DNA of 64,000 nt from Fictibacillus aquaticus (GCF_002245695.1 NZ_NOII01000003.1:1-64000); one strand, 5' to 3'. Positions 22,824 to 32,412 are shown, counted from the first letter of the stretch. Translations and numbers: made by a program. Notes: generated by a model not told the origin, from the letters alone.

Positions 22824-23717
22824 ATGGAGGTATTAGGTTTTGCTAAAATGGCCGAAGAAGCCTTTAAATACTTGACCGACAGCGCGGTTTGGATGGCATT
22901 CACCGTGAAAGGATTGAAGATTCTTGGCATTATAATAGGTGCTGTGATCGTAAAGCACCTTTTAAAAGCTGCCGTCGCCAATGCGTTTAAGCTGCGTGTT
23001 AAAAGTCCGCTGAAGCTTCTTTCGGAGCGGCGTGAAGCAACTCTTATGCGGCTGCTCGATAATGTCATATCTTATGTAATCTATTTTATGGCGCTGCTAA
23101 CGGTATTGAGCGAATTTGTGGATATAAAAGCATTGCTAGCCGGTGCCGGAGTCGTCGGCCTGGCGATCGGTTTTGGCGCACAAAGTCTTGTGAAAGATAT
23201 CATCACCGGGTTTTTCATCATCTTTGAGAACCAGTTTTCTGTAGGAGATTTTGTCCGCATCGGAAGTTTTGAAGGGCATGTTGAAGAAATCGGTCTGCGT
23301 ACGACAAAAGTGAAAAGCTGGACAGGAGAACTGCACATCCTGCCGAACTCTTCTATATTGGAAGTGACGAACTTTTCGGTGCATAACAGCATCGCCGTTG
23401 TCGATGTGAGCATCGCGTATGAAGAAAACATTGAGAAGGCACAAAAAATAATCGAGCGAGTAGTCAGAGAAAGAGAAGCAGATTTCCCTGAGATGGTAAA
23501 ACCGCCGGAGGTTCTTGGCGTCCATATGCTCGGTGCATCCGAGGTTGTGATGAGGGTGACGGCAGAAGTGATGCCGATGACGCATTTTAAAATTGCGAGA
23601 GAGCTGAGAAAATCAATCAAAGCAGAGTTTGATAAAGAAGGCATCGAGATTCCATATCCGAGAATGGTTACGATCTCTAAAGATCAAAACCCAGCTGCTG
23701 ATGCTAAAAAGCCATAG
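22824..23717 (+). CDS. MscS-family mechanosensitive channel
   Basis: 297 aa. Small-conductance mechanosensitive channel: three N-terminal transmembrane segments, then the pore-lining helix and beta domain with GLAIGFGAQSLVKDIITGFF and FSVGDFVRIG. It would release solutes on hypo-osmotic shock. I use the ATG at 22824 because GGAGG at 22811-22817 lies eight bases before it; the earlier ATG at 22809 overlaps that site. Confidence 0.92.
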   Translation: MEVLGFAKMAEEAFKYLTDSAVWMAFTVKGLKILGIIIGAVIVKHLLKAAVANAFKLRVKSPLKLLSERREATLMRLLDNVISYVIYFMALLTVLSEFVDIKALLAGAGVVGLAIGFGAQSLVKDIITGFFIIFENQFSVGDFVRIGSFEGHVEEIGLRTTKVKSWTGELHILPNSSILEVTNFSVHNSIAVVDVSIAYEENIEKAQKIIERVVREREADFPEMVKPPEVLGVHMLGASEVVMRVTAEVMPMTHFKIARELRKSIKAEFDKEGIEIPYPRMVTISKDQNPAADAKKP

Positions 23718-23728
23718 GGGGGAAACAC

Positions 23729-23929
23729 ATGCAGCAGAAAGTTTTTGAGCTGAACGATGAAGTCGAAATGAAAAAGGTGCATCCGTGCGGTACGAACCGC
23801 TGGAAAATCATCCGCATGGGTGCGGATATCCGGATCAAATGCATGGGCTGCCAGCATAGTGTGATGCTGCCGAGAGCCGAGTTTGCTAAAAAAGTGAAAA
23901 AAGTGCTGACAGCTAAAGAGGAGCAATAA
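23729..23929 (+). CDS. DUF951 protein (YyzM type)
   Basis: 66 aa, full length for DUF951. The pattern KKVHPCGTNRWKIIRMGADI, then IRCKxMGC-like IKCMGCQHSVMLPRAEF, suggests a small metal-binding or S1-like fold. The function is unknown. It lies 11 bases after the mscS gene with a GGGGGGA ribosome site and is conserved just before ychF in Bacillaceae. Confidence 0.88.
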   Translation: MQQKVFELNDEVEMKKVHPCGTNRWKIIRMGADIRIKCMGCQHSVMLPRAEFAKKVKKVLTAKEEQ

Positions 23930-24016
23930 AAAGACAGCCCGAAGATGATGCCGGATTTGGTTGGATTTGATGAGGCGGAAGATGCTTGTCCTATATGACG
24001 CAGAAAAATTCACCGT

Positions 24017-24032
24017 TGTTTCACGTGAAACA
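24017..24032. promoter_or_regulatory. parS site 3
   Basis: Perfect TGTTTCACGTGAAACA, identical to site 1, about 14 kb from oriC. Confidence 0.95.
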
Positions 24033-24076
24033 CTTTATATGGCTTGTGAGCAGCTTTTAGAAGAGGATAATGATGA

Positions 24077-24114
24077 AAAGGACTGTGAGGCTTCGTTGCC
24101 GGCAGTCCTTTTTT
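24077..24114 (+). terminator. terminator after mscS-DUF951
   Basis: Stem AAGGACTG/CAGTCCTT followed by TTTT. Confidence 0.8.
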
Positions 24115-24231
24115 ATGTGCAAGTGAACGAAGCGAGTTCTTGTTTTTTAGGAAAAGAAAACCTATAATTGTGAAGGATGTTTATTGATTTGTATCATCAA
24201 TGCGTTTTTATATAAATGAGGAGTGAAAAAC

Positions 24232-25329
24232 ATGGCTCTAACAACTGGTATTGTCGGACTGCCGAACGTCGGCAAATCGACGCTTTTTAACGCGATCACA
24301 CAGGCAGGAGCGGAATCTGCCAACTATCCTTTCTGTACGATTGAACCGAACGTGGGAATTGTAGAGGTTCCTGATCACCGTCTGCAGAAGCTGACTGAGC
24401 TTGTTCAGCCGAAAAAGACAGTTCCGACAACGTTTGAATTCACAGACATCGCTGGAATCGTAAAAGGAGCGAGCACTGGGGAAGGACTAGGTAACAAATT
24501 CTTGTCTCATATCCGCCAGACAGACGCGATCCTTCAGGTTGTACGCTGTTTTGAAGATGAAAACATCACGCACGTTCACGGCCAAGTGAATCCGGTAGAA
24601 GATATCGAGGTTATTAACCTTGAGCTGATCTTCGCTGATATGGAAACAGTGGATAAGCGCATCCAGCGTATTGAAAAGCTGGCAAAATCTAAAGACAAAG
24701 AAGCAATGGCTGAGCTTCCGGTTCTTCAGCAGATTAAAGAAGCACTCCTGCAGGAGCTTCCAGCGCGCAGCGTGGAGCTCTCGCCTGAAGAGAAGAAAAT
24801 CGTTTATGGTCTTCACCTTTTGACTATGAAGCCGATCCTTTACGTGGCAAACGTGAGCGAGGACGATTTGCTGGAAGGCACGAACGAACACGTTGAATCA
24901 GTGCGTGAGTATGCAGCCAGAGAGAACGCAGAGGTTATCGTGATCTGCGCGCGTGTTGAGGAAGAGATTGCTGAGCTTGACGGCGAAGAGAAGAAAGCTT
25001 TCTTGGCTGAGCTTGGAATTGAAGAAGCAGGTCTTGATAAGCTGATCCGCGCTTCTTATTCATTGCTTGGACTTGCGACTTACTTCACTGCAGGCGTTCA
25101 GGAAGTCCGCGCATGGACGTTCCGCAAAGGCATGAAGGCTCCTCAGTGTGCTGGAATCATCCACACTGACTTCGAGCGCGGCTTTATCCGTGCTGAAGTC
25201 GTTGCGTACGACGACCTTGTCGATGCCGGTACGATGGCGGTAGCGAAGGAACGTGGGAAAGTACGCCTCGAAGGAAAAGAGTATGAGATGAAAGACGGAG
25301 ATGTCGTACATTTCCGCTTTAACGTATAA
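24232..25329 (+). CDS. ychF: redox-regulated ATPase YchF / EngD
   Basis: 365 aa. Obg-family P-loop protein that binds ATP rather than GTP and associates with ribosomes. G1 is GLPNVGKSTLFNAIT, followed by NYPFCTIEPNVG and FTDIAGIVKGASTGEGLGNKF. The G4 position reads NVSE instead of NKxD, which fits ATP specificity. A TGS domain forms the C-terminus. The start at 24232 follows GAGGAG; the GTG nine bases earlier overlaps that site. Confidence 0.95.
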   Translation: MALTTGIVGLPNVGKSTLFNAITQAGAESANYPFCTIEPNVGIVEVPDHRLQKLTELVQPKKTVPTTFEFTDIAGIVKGASTGEGLGNKFLSHIRQTDAILQVVRCFEDENITHVHGQVNPVEDIEVINLELIFADMETVDKRIQRIEKLAKSKDKEAMAELPVLQQIKEALLQELPARSVELSPEEKKIVYGLHLLTMKPILYVANVSEDDLLEGTNEHVESVREYAARENAEVIVICARVEEEIAELDGEEKKAFLAELGIEEAGLDKLIRASYSLLGLATYFTAGVQEVRAWTFRKGMKAPQCAGIIHTDFERGFIRAEVVAYDDLVDAGTMAVAKERGKVRLEGKEYEMKDGDVVHFRFNV

Positions 25330-25341
25330 GATGATTTGGTT

Positions 25342-25383
25342 AAGCCGCCGCAGGACATTTACGTGTCTTGGGGCGGTTTTTTC
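25342..25383 (+). terminator. ychF terminator
   Basis: Stem AAGCCGCC/GGGCGGTT with a long loop, followed by TTTTTT. Confidence 0.85.
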
Positions 25384-25453
25384 TATTGAGTGAGAGCGGA
25401 CGGCTGGGTATGCTGTCTCCTCCGTATGGACAGAAAGGGTGATGTGTCCATTT

Positions 25454-25468
25454 GGGGTACCGTACCCC
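25454..25468. repeat. GGGGTACCGTACCCC palindrome
   Basis: Single palindrome with 7 bp arms around a central C, 70 bases after the ychF terminator. Same core as 26888-26912 and related to the paired repeats elsewhere in the window. Confidence 0.75.
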
Positions 25469-25539
25469 GACTAGGGATTGACTAATTCTGAAAGCTACCC
25501 TTGTCTTTCAGAGGAGACTTTGTTATAATTCTATATTGT

Positions 25540-25625
25540 GAGTAATTGTCGATATTTGATTTGATGATTTGCTCCTTGCCTGAGCATCGAGCTTGGGCCG
25601 CTAAGACCAAAAGGAGGTGAACGGA
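25540..25625 (+). promoter_or_regulatory. putative S6:S18 autoregulatory leader of rpsF
   Basis: The sequence just before rpsF contains GAGCTTGGGCCGCTAAGACC, with TTGG/CCAA pairing around an exposed CCG. An S6:S18-binding leader of this kind, recognised through a CCG in a bulge or loop, is known upstream of rpsF in many bacteria. The assignment rests on this motif and the position. Confidence 0.55.
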
Positions 25626-25913
25626 ATGAAAAAGTACGAAATCATGTACATCGTCCGTCCGAATGTTGAAGAGGATACGCTTAAAGCTACGCGCGAGCGT
25701 GCAAAGACTATCCTAACAGATAACGGTGCGGAGATCGCGAACGAAAAAGAAATCGGCAAGAAGCGTCTTGCTTATGAAATCAATGACTTCCGCGACGGGT
25801 ATTACACTCTATTGGAAGTTAATTCTCCAGTTGAAGCGATTAACGAGTTCGACCGTCTTATGAAGATCAACGAAGATGTTCTTCGTTTCATGACGATTGT
25901 AGACGAAAGATAA
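25626..25913 (+). CDS. rpsF: 30S ribosomal protein S6
   Basis: 95 aa. Platform protein of the 30S subunit that dimerises with S18. Starts [17 protein letters not shown]; the start at 25626 follows AAGGAGGTGA, and the GTG nine bases earlier lies inside that site. It heads the rpsF-ssb-rpsR operon. Confidence 0.96.
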   Translation: MKKYEIMYIVRPNVEEDTLKATRERAKTILTDNGAEIANEKEIGKKRLAYEINDFRDGYYTLLEVNSPVEAINEFDRLMKINEDVLRFMTIVDER

Positions 25914-25934
25914 TCCTTTAGGAGAGTGGTTCTG

Positions 25935-26495
25935 ATGCTAAATCGTGTAGTACTGGTGGGACGTTTAACGAAAGACCCAGAATTAAAATATACTCCAAAC
26001 GGCGTGGCTGTAGCCAACTTCACGCTCGCAGTGAATCGTCCTTTTTCTAACCAGCAAGGTGAAAAAGAGGCAGATTTCATTAACTGTGTCGTGTGGCGCA
26101 AACCAGCTGAAAACGTGGCTAACTACTTGAAAAAGGGTTCGCTTGCGGGAGTGGATGGACGGATGCAAACCCGTTCATACGACAACAATCAGGGTCAGCG
26201 AGTGTATGTTACCGAAGTAATGGCGGAGAGTGTTCAGTTCCTTGAACCTCGAAATGCGAATGCCGGTCAAGGCCAATATCAGCCTCAGACAGCAAACAAC
26301 TTCGGAGGACCATCGAACAATGATCGCGGATATGGGCAGCAGCCTAATCAGAACCGTAGCTTCGGAAGTGACAACGGATATGGCGGACAGCAGCAACAAC
26401 AGCAGCAGAATGCCAACCGCAATAACTTCAAAGATGACCCGTTTGCGAATGACGGCACTCCGATCGACATTTCTGATGACGATCTGCCATTTTAA
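25935..26495 (+). CDS. ssbA: single-stranded DNA-binding protein SsbA
   Basis: 186 aa. OB fold ([43 protein letters not shown]), a Gln/Asn/Gly-rich linker and the acidic tip DISDDDLPF, which recruits replication and repair partners. The start at 25935 follows TTTAGGAGAG. Between the two ribosomal protein genes, as in all Bacillaceae. Confidence 0.97.
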   Translation: MLNRVVLVGRLTKDPELKYTPNGVAVANFTLAVNRPFSNQQGEKEADFINCVVWRKPAENVANYLKKGSLAGVDGRMQTRSYDNNQGQRVYVTEVMAESVQFLEPRNANAGQGQYQPQTANNFGGPSNNDRGYGQQPNQNRSFGSDNGYGGQQQQQQQNANRNNFKDDPFANDGTPIDISDDDLPF

Positions 26496-26549
26496 TACGT
26501 AAACAATTGAGCGATAATAGATAAAAAAACAATAAAGGAGGTATGCACC

Positions 26550-26783
26550 ATGGCTGGACGTCGCGGTGGACGCCAAAAGCGTCGTAAGGTTTGTTTCTTC
26601 ACTGTAAACAAAATCACTTACATCGACTACAAAGACACTGATCTTTTAAAGCGTTTCGTATCTGAGCGCGGAAAGATTCTTCCTCGTCGTGTGACAGGAA
26701 CTTCTGCTAAATATCAGCGTCAACTAACACGCGCAATCAAACGCTCTCGTTTCATGGCATTATTGCCATACGTAACGGAATAG
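26550..26783 (+). CDS. rpsR: 30S ribosomal protein S18
   Basis: 77 aa, full length. Contains [20 protein letters not shown] and [17 protein letters not shown]. Binds S6 on the 30S platform. The ribosome site AAAGGAGGT precedes the ATG. Only one cysteine is present near the N-terminus, so it is not the zinc-binding form. Confidence 0.96.
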   Translation: MAGRRGGRQKRRKVCFFTVNKITYIDYKDTDLLKRFVSERGKILPRRVTGTSAKYQRQLTRAIKRSRFMALLPYVTE

Positions 26784-26790
26784 ACCGTTC

Positions 26791-26823
26791 AAAAACCACA
26801 GTCTTTATGGCTGTGGTTTTTTT
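26791..26823 (+). terminator. rpsF operon terminator
   Basis: Stem AAAACCACAG/CTGTGGTTTT followed by TTT. Confidence 0.92.
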
Positions 26824-26838
26824 GTTGGTGAAAATGCT

Positions 26839-26912
26839 GGGGGTCCGGTACGCTGAACTGCAGAAGCCTTATATATGAAGGGATTTGCTTCGGGGGTACC
26901 GTACCCCCGAAG
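26839..26912. repeat. GGTACC-family repeat: half-site plus 25-base palindrome
   Basis: A half-site GGGGTCCGGTAC (from 26840) is followed by a near-perfect palindrome at 26888-26912, CTTCGGGGGTAC-C-GTACCCCCGAAG, with 12 bp arms. It lies 16 bases past the rpsR terminator. Confidence 0.8.
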
Positions 26913-26989
26913 CTTTACCGAGGCAATCCTCTTGATTTATAGGGAAAGTTGTTTACTATAAGTAAGTAACTAAACTTAGGAGGTATACG

Positions 26990-27961
26990 ATGGAGCTTAA
27001 GGGAATTCACCACGTATCTGCCATGACTGCAAATGCTCAAAACAATTATGATTTTTATAGTAAGGTGCTTGGTCTGCGTTTGATCAAAAAGACCGTCAAC
27101 CAGGACGACACGTCTGTTTATCACCTTTTTTATGGTGATGAAAAAGGAAATCCAGGCACTGAGCTGACATTCTTCGAGATCCCGATGGCCGGCCGCAATC
27201 ATGACGGCAATAACAGTATTTCTGCGATTTCTCTTCGTGTGCCAAATGATGAAGCGCTCGTTTATTGGACAAAGCGCTTTGAAGAGTTGAATGTTCCACA
27301 TGAAACCATCACGGAGAAAGCGGGGAGAAAGGTGCTGCCTTTCCGCGATCCAGAAGGGCAGAGGCTGATTCTTGTCTCCGATGAGAACGACAGCGGGGTT
27401 GAGTCAGGGAAGCCTTGGGACCGGGGTCCGGTACCTTTACAATACGCGATTACTGGACTAGGACCCGTTCATCTGACTGTTCCTGACCGCCGTCTGACAG
27501 AAGAGGTGCTTACCCGTGTTATGGGCTACCGCATGAAAGGGCAATATGCCTCTTCAGCAGCAGGACAGCCAGATGTTCACGTATACGAGACAGGAAAAGG
27601 CGGGTCTGGTTCAGAGGTGCACATTGAAGAGCGCAACGATCTGCCGCGTGAACGGCTAGGCCGCGGCGGCGTGCACCACGTTGCTTTTCGTGTAGAGAAT
27701 GAAGAGGAGATGCGGCAGTGGATCAATAAAGTTCAGCTGGAGCGTATCCCGAACTCCGGCTTTGTGGACCGCTTTTATTTCCGCTCGCTTTATTTCAGGG
27801 AGCCGAACGGCATTCTTTTCGAGCTGGCGACAGATGGTCCGGGCTTTGATACAGATGAAGAGTTCCAGCATCTAGGCGAGTCGCTTGCGCTTCCGCCGTT
27901 TTTGGAACCGCAGCGCAGCGAGATTGAAGCAAAACTGAAGCCTCTGGATACGAAGCTTTAA
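26990..27961 (+). CDS. VOC-family ring-cleaving dioxygenase (MhqO/MhqA-like)
   Basis: 323 aa, two vicinal-oxygen-chelate modules. The first begins KGIHHVSAMTANAQNNYDFY and the second LGPVHLTVPDRR. Metal ligands would be the His of IHHVSAM, His in GGVHHVAFRV and a Glu in the ILFELATDGPG region. Relatives (MhqO, MhqE) are extradiol dioxygenases induced by quinones. The natural substrate is unknown. TAGGAGGT precedes the ATG. A GGGGTCCGGTACC half-site of the repeat family falls inside the coding sequence at 27423-27435. Confidence 0.85.
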   Translation: MELKGIHHVSAMTANAQNNYDFYSKVLGLRLIKKTVNQDDTSVYHLFYGDEKGNPGTELTFFEIPMAGRNHDGNNSISAISLRVPNDEALVYWTKRFEELNVPHETITEKAGRKVLPFRDPEGQRLILVSDENDSGVESGKPWDRGPVPLQYAITGLGPVHLTVPDRRLTEEVLTRVMGYRMKGQYASSAAGQPDVHVYETGKGGSGSEVHIEERNDLPRERLGRGGVHHVAFRVENEEEMRQWINKVQLERIPNSGFVDRFYFRSLYFREPNGILFELATDGPGFDTDEEFQHLGESLALPPFLEPQRSEIEAKLKPLDTKL

Positions 27962-28032
27962 GTGTTACGTGCGAAAAGAAGGATAACGGTCTCTGCTGTT
28001 CGAATACAGAATGAGATAAGGGGGATGGAAGT

Positions 28033-28497
28033 ATGAGCAAAGTAAAATTGCCGATGCCTGCCGGACTCATTCTTGAACGCGCGGCGGCTAAAGGACTTGC
28101 TGGTGCTGTGCTTGCAGATGCAGTCCGGTATAAAAATCGTCCTGCGTTTCAGGAAACGGGTATCAGTGAAGAAAGCATAGATTTCATTTTTGAATATGGC
28201 TCAGAAAATATGGAGATTTGCGAGAACGCCATTTTGCAGGGCTACGAGTTTAAGTTTCTTTCCATTCGAGGGCTGCAGAACTTCTTGATTGCGAGGCTTG
28301 GACTTGAAGAAGGGAAGGATTTTACCATTTCGGAAACGCATCTGGATCGAGTGGTGATTCCGGCTGAAAAGTATCAAGGAGTGCGGGAAACTATACCTGG
28401 AAACTGGGTGTTTGCAGAACTGGAGCAGAGCGGTGATGGCGGTATTTATCGTATTGAGCATGCTTCAGCGGGTTCAGGGCTTATTTCAAAAGGTTAA
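28033..28497 (+). CDS. hypothetical protein
   Basis: 154 aa, soluble, acidic in the middle, with no transmembrane segment and no motif I recognise. It starts MSKVKLPMPAGLILERAAAK behind GGGGGATGG. Its codon use resembles the neighbours. It follows the dioxygenase gene by 70 bases with no terminator between them, so they may share a transcript. Confidence 0.7.
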   Translation: MSKVKLPMPAGLILERAAAKGLAGAVLADAVRYKNRPAFQETGISEESIDFIFEYGSENMEICENAILQGYEFKFLSIRGLQNFLIARLGLEEGKDFTISETHLDRVVIPAEKYQGVRETIPGNWVFAELEQSGDGGIYRIEHASAGSGLISKG

Positions 28498-28533
28498 ATG
28501 CGGTTTATGAATTAATAAAACAGCGAAATTAGT

Positions 28534-28581
28534 AACAGAGCAGAAAAGACGCATTGTGCGGGCTTTTTGGCTCTGTTTTTT
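28534..28581 (+). terminator. terminator after 28497
   Basis: Stem AACAGAGC/GCTCTGTT with a long loop, followed by TTTTT. Confidence 0.75.
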
Positions 28582-28642
28582 GGTTGGTTTGGCGGGGGGA
28601 AGGGCTTTGATGATAGTTTTGAAAAGCTGCTGAAAGACGTTT

Positions 28643-28735
28643 TGCGGGCATTTTTTTGGAATTGCGGGCAAAAAGCGGGGATTCTCGGGTGAAAATATAA
28701 ATTTACGGACGAAAGCAGCAAATTTGCGGTTACAG
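28643..28735. repeat. phased keyword array B (TGCGGGCA)
   Basis: Five units centred on GGG/GGA/GGT at 28646, 28666, 28687, 28707 and 28728, spaced 20, 21, 20 and 21 bases. The first two are exact TGCGGGCA, then CTCGGGTG, TACGGACG and TGCGGTTA. Starts 62 bases after a terminator. Confidence 0.7.
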
Positions 28736-28771
28736 CCTTCTCGAAATCCCTGCAAATCCATATAAATTAAA

Positions 28772-28841
28772 GGGGGGTACGGTACCACATCGAAAAAAGC
28801 CAACGCCCGCAGCGGCTGCTGCCTCATCGTACCGTACCCCC
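28772..28841. repeat. GGTACC-family inverted repeat
   Basis: Arms GGGGGTACGGTAC (from 28773) and GTACCGTACCCCC (28829-28841) flank a 40-odd base loop with its own GCAGC/GCTGC pairing. Confidence 0.8.
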
Positions 28842-28977
28842 GATCTTATCCCCGACCTTGTTCGGCTTCCAATGGTTTGAACACTTTGCATAAGGTCAAT
28901 GATGGGAATAGTGGAATAGTTGAAAATTTGCGGGGGTAGCGTCTACAATGTAATGTAGAATGCGGAAGAGGTGTTGT

Positions 28978-29916
28978 ATGTCCAGGTTGGTTCGTGACGG
29001 GTTATTTTTGTTTATTGCTTATTTTGCGATGCTGGCAGTCTCGGTTTTTCTGCCGGGCATGGGCGTTCTTTTATATATGGCTCTGCCTGTACCGTTTGTG
29101 GTGATGCAGGCAAAGCACGGATTTAGAGGGGGAGCGGCGTTCAGTGCGGCCGCTGTGATTCTTTCGATAGCCGCAGGAGGATTCCAGGCGGTCTGGTTTG
29201 CTTTGCTGCCTGGCTTAGCGGGTATCGTTATGGGTGAGCTTTTCAGGCGTCAGAAGCCAGCTTTTGGTGTATGGCTTGGCGGGGCGCTCGCAAACTTGCT
29301 CAACTTCCTGCTGCTGCTTCTTTATACGAAGCTAGTATTGAAGATTAATCCTGTCGCTGAGGCGCAAAAAGGAGTCTCTGAGGTGCTGGAGGAGGCAGGA
29401 AAGCTGGAGAGTCAGACAGGCGGCGCCAATCAGCAGGCACAGCTCATACAAGAGCAGGTGGACTTGCTGCCGTCACTGCTGCCTTCGACGATGATCATCG
29501 TGGCGATCGTACTTGCTTTTATCACGTTCCTGATCGCACGCGTTGTCCTGAAAAAACAGGGAGTTGAAATGAAAAAACTCCCTCCTTTCCGTGAATGGAA
29601 TTTTCCACGGGCGTTTATCTGGTATTATCTTGCGGCGATCGTGCTTGTTTTTACGGATCCTGAAAAAGGAACCACGATGCATATGATAACAGTGAACTTA
29701 TATTCGCTTCTTTCAATCGTGTTCGTTATTCAAGGGCTGACATTCGTGTTTTACTGGGCATGGGTGAAGAAAAAGCCGAAAGCAATCCCTGTTCTTATCA
29801 CTGCTGTTGTCATTTTATCGTCAGGCATACTGCCGATTCTTATGGAAGTCGTTAAATTCTTGGGTATAATTGATGTAGGATTTAACGCGAAAAACAGGTT
29901 GAAACCAAAACAGTAG
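28978..29916 (+). CDS. yybS: YybS family membrane protein (DUF2232)
   Basis: 312 aa, about eight hydrophobic segments. DUF2232/YybS proteins are always found before gdpP in Bacillaceae; some resemble small-molecule transporters, but the function is unknown. I use the ATG at 28978 (MSRLVRDGLFLFIAYF), preceded by GAAGAGGTG, rather than the ATG 18 bases earlier. It lies 11 bases before gdpP and is likely co-transcribed. Confidence 0.88.
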   Translation: MSRLVRDGLFLFIAYFAMLAVSVFLPGMGVLLYMALPVPFVVMQAKHGFRGGAAFSAAAVILSIAAGGFQAVWFALLPGLAGIVMGELFRRQKPAFGVWLGGALANLLNFLLLLLYTKLVLKINPVAEAQKGVSEVLEEAGKLESQTGGANQQAQLIQEQVDLLPSLLPSTMIIVAIVLAFITFLIARVVLKKQGVEMKKLPPFREWNFPRAFIWYYLAAIVLVFTDPEKGTTMHMITVNLYSLLSIVFVIQGLTFVFYWAWVKKKPKAIPVLITAVVILSSGILPILMEVVKFLGIIDVGFNAKNRLKPKQ

Positions 29917-29927
29917 GAGCTGACATT

Positions 29928-31901
29928 ATGCCAAAGTTTTTATTGAAACGGTGGCATGGTTATCCTGTGATAGCCTTGTTTGTGTTATCGGTGCTGCTTG
30001 TCAGCATCCTCACATATTATCAATGGGCGGCAGGACTTGCCGGATTTGCCGCTCTCGGAATCATTTTTTATTTTAATATGAAGGCTGAAGCTGCCTTTCA
30101 GGAGGAGCTCGGCGATTATATTTCCACGCTTTCTTACCGCATTAAAAAGGTAGGAGAAGAAGCGCTCATGGAGATGCCGATCGGGATCCTGCTCTATGAT
30201 GAGAATTACAAGATTGAGTGGGCGAATCCTTATATGGCCGCTTTAATAGAAGAAGAGTCTTATATCGGGCATTCGATCAACCATGCTTCAGAAGAGCTGA
30301 TTCCTTTAATAAAAGGAGAAGCGAAGGAAGAAATCATCAGCATCAACACGCGTAAGTATCATGTGAGTTTTAAAAAAGATGAGCGGCTGCTTTATTTCTT
30401 TGATGTGACGGAACAGCTGGAGATCGAACGTCTTTATGACGAGGAACAGACCGTTATGGGCATCATTTTCCTCGATAACTATGAAGAAGTGACCCAGGGT
30501 CTCGACGATCAGTTCAGGTCCAACATCAACTCTAAGGTGACAAAAGTGCTGAACGGCTGGGCGAACCAGCACGGCATCTACTTGAAGCGCACGTCAGCAG
30601 AACGTTTTTTAGCTGTTTTTAATCAGAGGACATTGAACGAACTTGAGAAAAATAAATTCAGCGTGCTGGATGAAGTGAGAGAGTCGACGGCAAAGGAAAA
30701 CGTCGCGCTCACGCTCAGTATCGGGGTCGCGGCAGGAACGAACAACCTGCCAGAGCTCGGACAGCTGTCACAGTCCAGTCTTGACCTTGCGCTCGGCCGC
30801 GGCGGCGACCAGGTGGCGATCAAGCAGACGACTGGAAAAGTCCGTTTTTACGGCGGGAAAACGAACCCTGTTGAAAAGCGCACAAGAGTGCGTGCCCGCG
30901 TCATCTCGCATGCGTTGAGCGAGCTTGTCGCCGATTCTGATAAGGTGATCATCATGGGTCATAAAAATCCTGACATGGATGCTATAGGCTCGGCGATCGG
31001 TATTTTAAAAGTGGCACAGGTGAACGGAAAAGAAGGCTATGTCGTCCTTGACCAGGCAGACCTCGATACAGGGGTGCTGCGTCTGATGGAAGAGATTAAA
31101 GAAACAGAATCTGTATGGAAATACTTTATCTCGCCAGAAGAGGCGCTCGAGCTCAGTTCGCCGGAGACGCTGCTTGTGGTGGTTGACACGCACAAGCCGT
31201 CGATGGTCATTGAAGAGCGGCTGCTGAACAAATTGGATCATGTGGTTGTTATTGACCATCACCGACGCGGCGAGGAATTTATCGCCGATCCAGTGCTCGT
31301 TTATATGGAGCCGTATGCGTCTTCTACAGCCGAGCTTGTTACTGAGCTGCTGGAATACCAGCCGAAGCGCCTGAAAATGCGCATGCTCGAAGCGACAGCG
31401 CTTCTGGCAGGGATTATCGTGGATACGAAGAGTTTCACGCTCAGGACCGGCTCCAGGACGTTTGACGCGGCATCCTACTTAAGAGCGCACGGAGCGGATA
31501 CGATTCTTGTACAGCGTTTTTTAAAAGAAGATCTGGAAACGTACAACCGCCGTTCGAAGCTGATCGAGAGCGCGGAGATGTATAAAAAAGGTATTGTGGT
31601 CGCGACAGGGCCGTCTGATGAAGCGTACAACCAGGTGGTAATCGCGCAGGCGGCTGATATTCTGCTGGCGATGAACAACGTCTCAGCTTCGTTTGTAATC
31701 TGCAACCGTCTCGACGGCAAGATCGGGATCAGCGCGAGATCGCTCGGCGATATTAACGTACAGATGATCATGGAGAAGCTTGAGGGCGGCGGACATCTAA
31801 CAAATGCCGCATGCCAGATTGAACATGCTACAATAGAAGAAGCAAAATCCCGCTTACAGGCGGTGATTGACGAGTACTTTGAAGGGGGAGAAGAAGAATG
31901 A
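29928..31901 (+). CDS. gdpP: cyclic-di-AMP phosphodiesterase GdpP
   Basis: 657 aa. Membrane enzyme that hydrolyses c-di-AMP to pApA. Two N-terminal transmembrane segments are followed by a degenerate PAS domain, a degenerate GGDEF domain, a DHH domain ([29 protein letters not shown]) and DHHA1 with [11 protein letters not shown]. All metal-binding DHH motifs are intact. It overlaps rplI by four bases (ATGA). Confidence 0.96.
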   Translation: MPKFLLKRWHGYPVIALFVLSVLLVSILTYYQWAAGLAGFAALGIIFYFNMKAEAAFQEELGDYISTLSYRIKKVGEEALMEMPIGILLYDENYKIEWANPYMAALIEEESYIGHSINHASEELIPLIKGEAKEEIISINTRKYHVSFKKDERLLYFFDVTEQLEIERLYDEEQTVMGIIFLDNYEEVTQGLDDQFRSNINSKVTKVLNGWANQHGIYLKRTSAERFLAVFNQRTLNELEKNKFSVLDEVRESTAKENVALTLSIGVAAGTNNLPELGQLSQSSLDLALGRGGDQVAIKQTTGKVRFYGGKTNPVEKRTRVRARVISHALSELVADSDKVIIMGHKNPDMDAIGSAIGILKVAQVNGKEGYVVLDQADLDTGVLRLMEEIKETESVWKYFISPEEALELSSPETLLVVVDTHKPSMVIEERLLNKLDHVVVIDHHRRGEEFIADPVLVYMEPYASSTAELVTELLEYQPKRLKMRMLEATALLAGIIVDTKSFTLRTGSRTFDAASYLRAHGADTILVQRFLKEDLETYNRRSKLIESAEMYKKGIVVATGPSDEAYNQVVIAQAADILLAMNNVSASFVICNRLDGKIGISARSLGDINVQMIMEKLEGGGHLTNAACQIEHATIEEAKSRLQAVIDEYFEGGEEE

Positions 31902-32341
31902 AAGTAGTTTTTCTTCAGGATGTAAAAGGAAAAGGCAAAAAAGGCGAGATCAAGAACGTATCAGAAGGCTATGCACGCAACTACCTGCTGCCGAACAAGC
32001 TCGCGACTGAAGCGAATAAAAGCGCAGTAGCATCCGTAGAAGGCCAGAAAAAGAGCGAAGAGAAAAAAGCTCAGGCGATGAAGGAAGAAGCGGAGCAGCT
32101 GAAAGAGAAGCTCGCTGAGATGACAGTTACGGTCAAGACAAAAGCAGGAGAAGGCGGCCGCGTTTTCGGTTCCGTGACAAGCAAACAGATTGCGGAAAGC
32201 CTGAAAAAAGCAGGCGTCACGATCGACAAGCGCAAGATCGAACTGAACGATCCAATTAAAGCACTCGGCCACACAAACGTGCCGGTGAAGCTCCACTCAG
32301 AAGTGACAGGAACGATCAAGGTTCATGTTGTAGAAGGGTAA
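31898..32341 (+). CDS. rplI: 50S ribosomal protein L9
   Basis: 147 aa. N-terminal rRNA-binding domain ([33 protein letters not shown]), a long helix and a C-terminal domain with [15 protein letters not shown]. Binds at the L1 stalk base. Translationally coupled to gdpP. Confidence 0.97.
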   Translation: MKVVFLQDVKGKGKKGEIKNVSEGYARNYLLPNKLATEANKSAVASVEGQKKSEEKKAQAMKEEAEQLKEKLAEMTVTVKTKAGEGGRVFGSVTSKQIAESLKKAGVTIDKRKIELNDPIKALGHTNVPVKLHSEVTGTIKVHVVEG

Positions 32342-32350
32342 TAAGATGGG

Positions 32351-32388
32351 AAAAGACAAACCGGGATTTTTAGCGGTTTGTCTTTTTT
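32351..32388 (+). terminator. rplI terminator
   Basis: Stem AAAGACAAACC/GGTTTGTCTTT followed by TTT. Confidence 0.9.
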
Positions 32389-32412
32389 GTTGAGAGCGGT
32401 CGGGGTCGGGGT

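Larger units (their letters stand above)
23930..24231. other. gap before ychF
   Basis: It holds a parS site (24017-24032) and a terminator (24077-24114). A 68-codon open frame across it spans both, has no ribosome site and is not called. Confidence 0.6.
28498..28977. other. repeat-rich gap before yybS
   Basis: Contains a terminator (28534-28581), phased array B (28643-28735) and a GGTACC-family inverted repeat (28772-28841). Minus-strand open frames here only read through the repeats. Confidence 0.75.

Noticed and set aside
23961-24167. 68-codon open frame between DUF951 and ychF
   Set aside because: No ribosome site; it reads through a parS site and a strong terminator.
28486-28827. Minus-strand frames across the gap before yybS
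   Set aside because: They translate the terminator, array B and the GGTACC repeat; composition is not coding.
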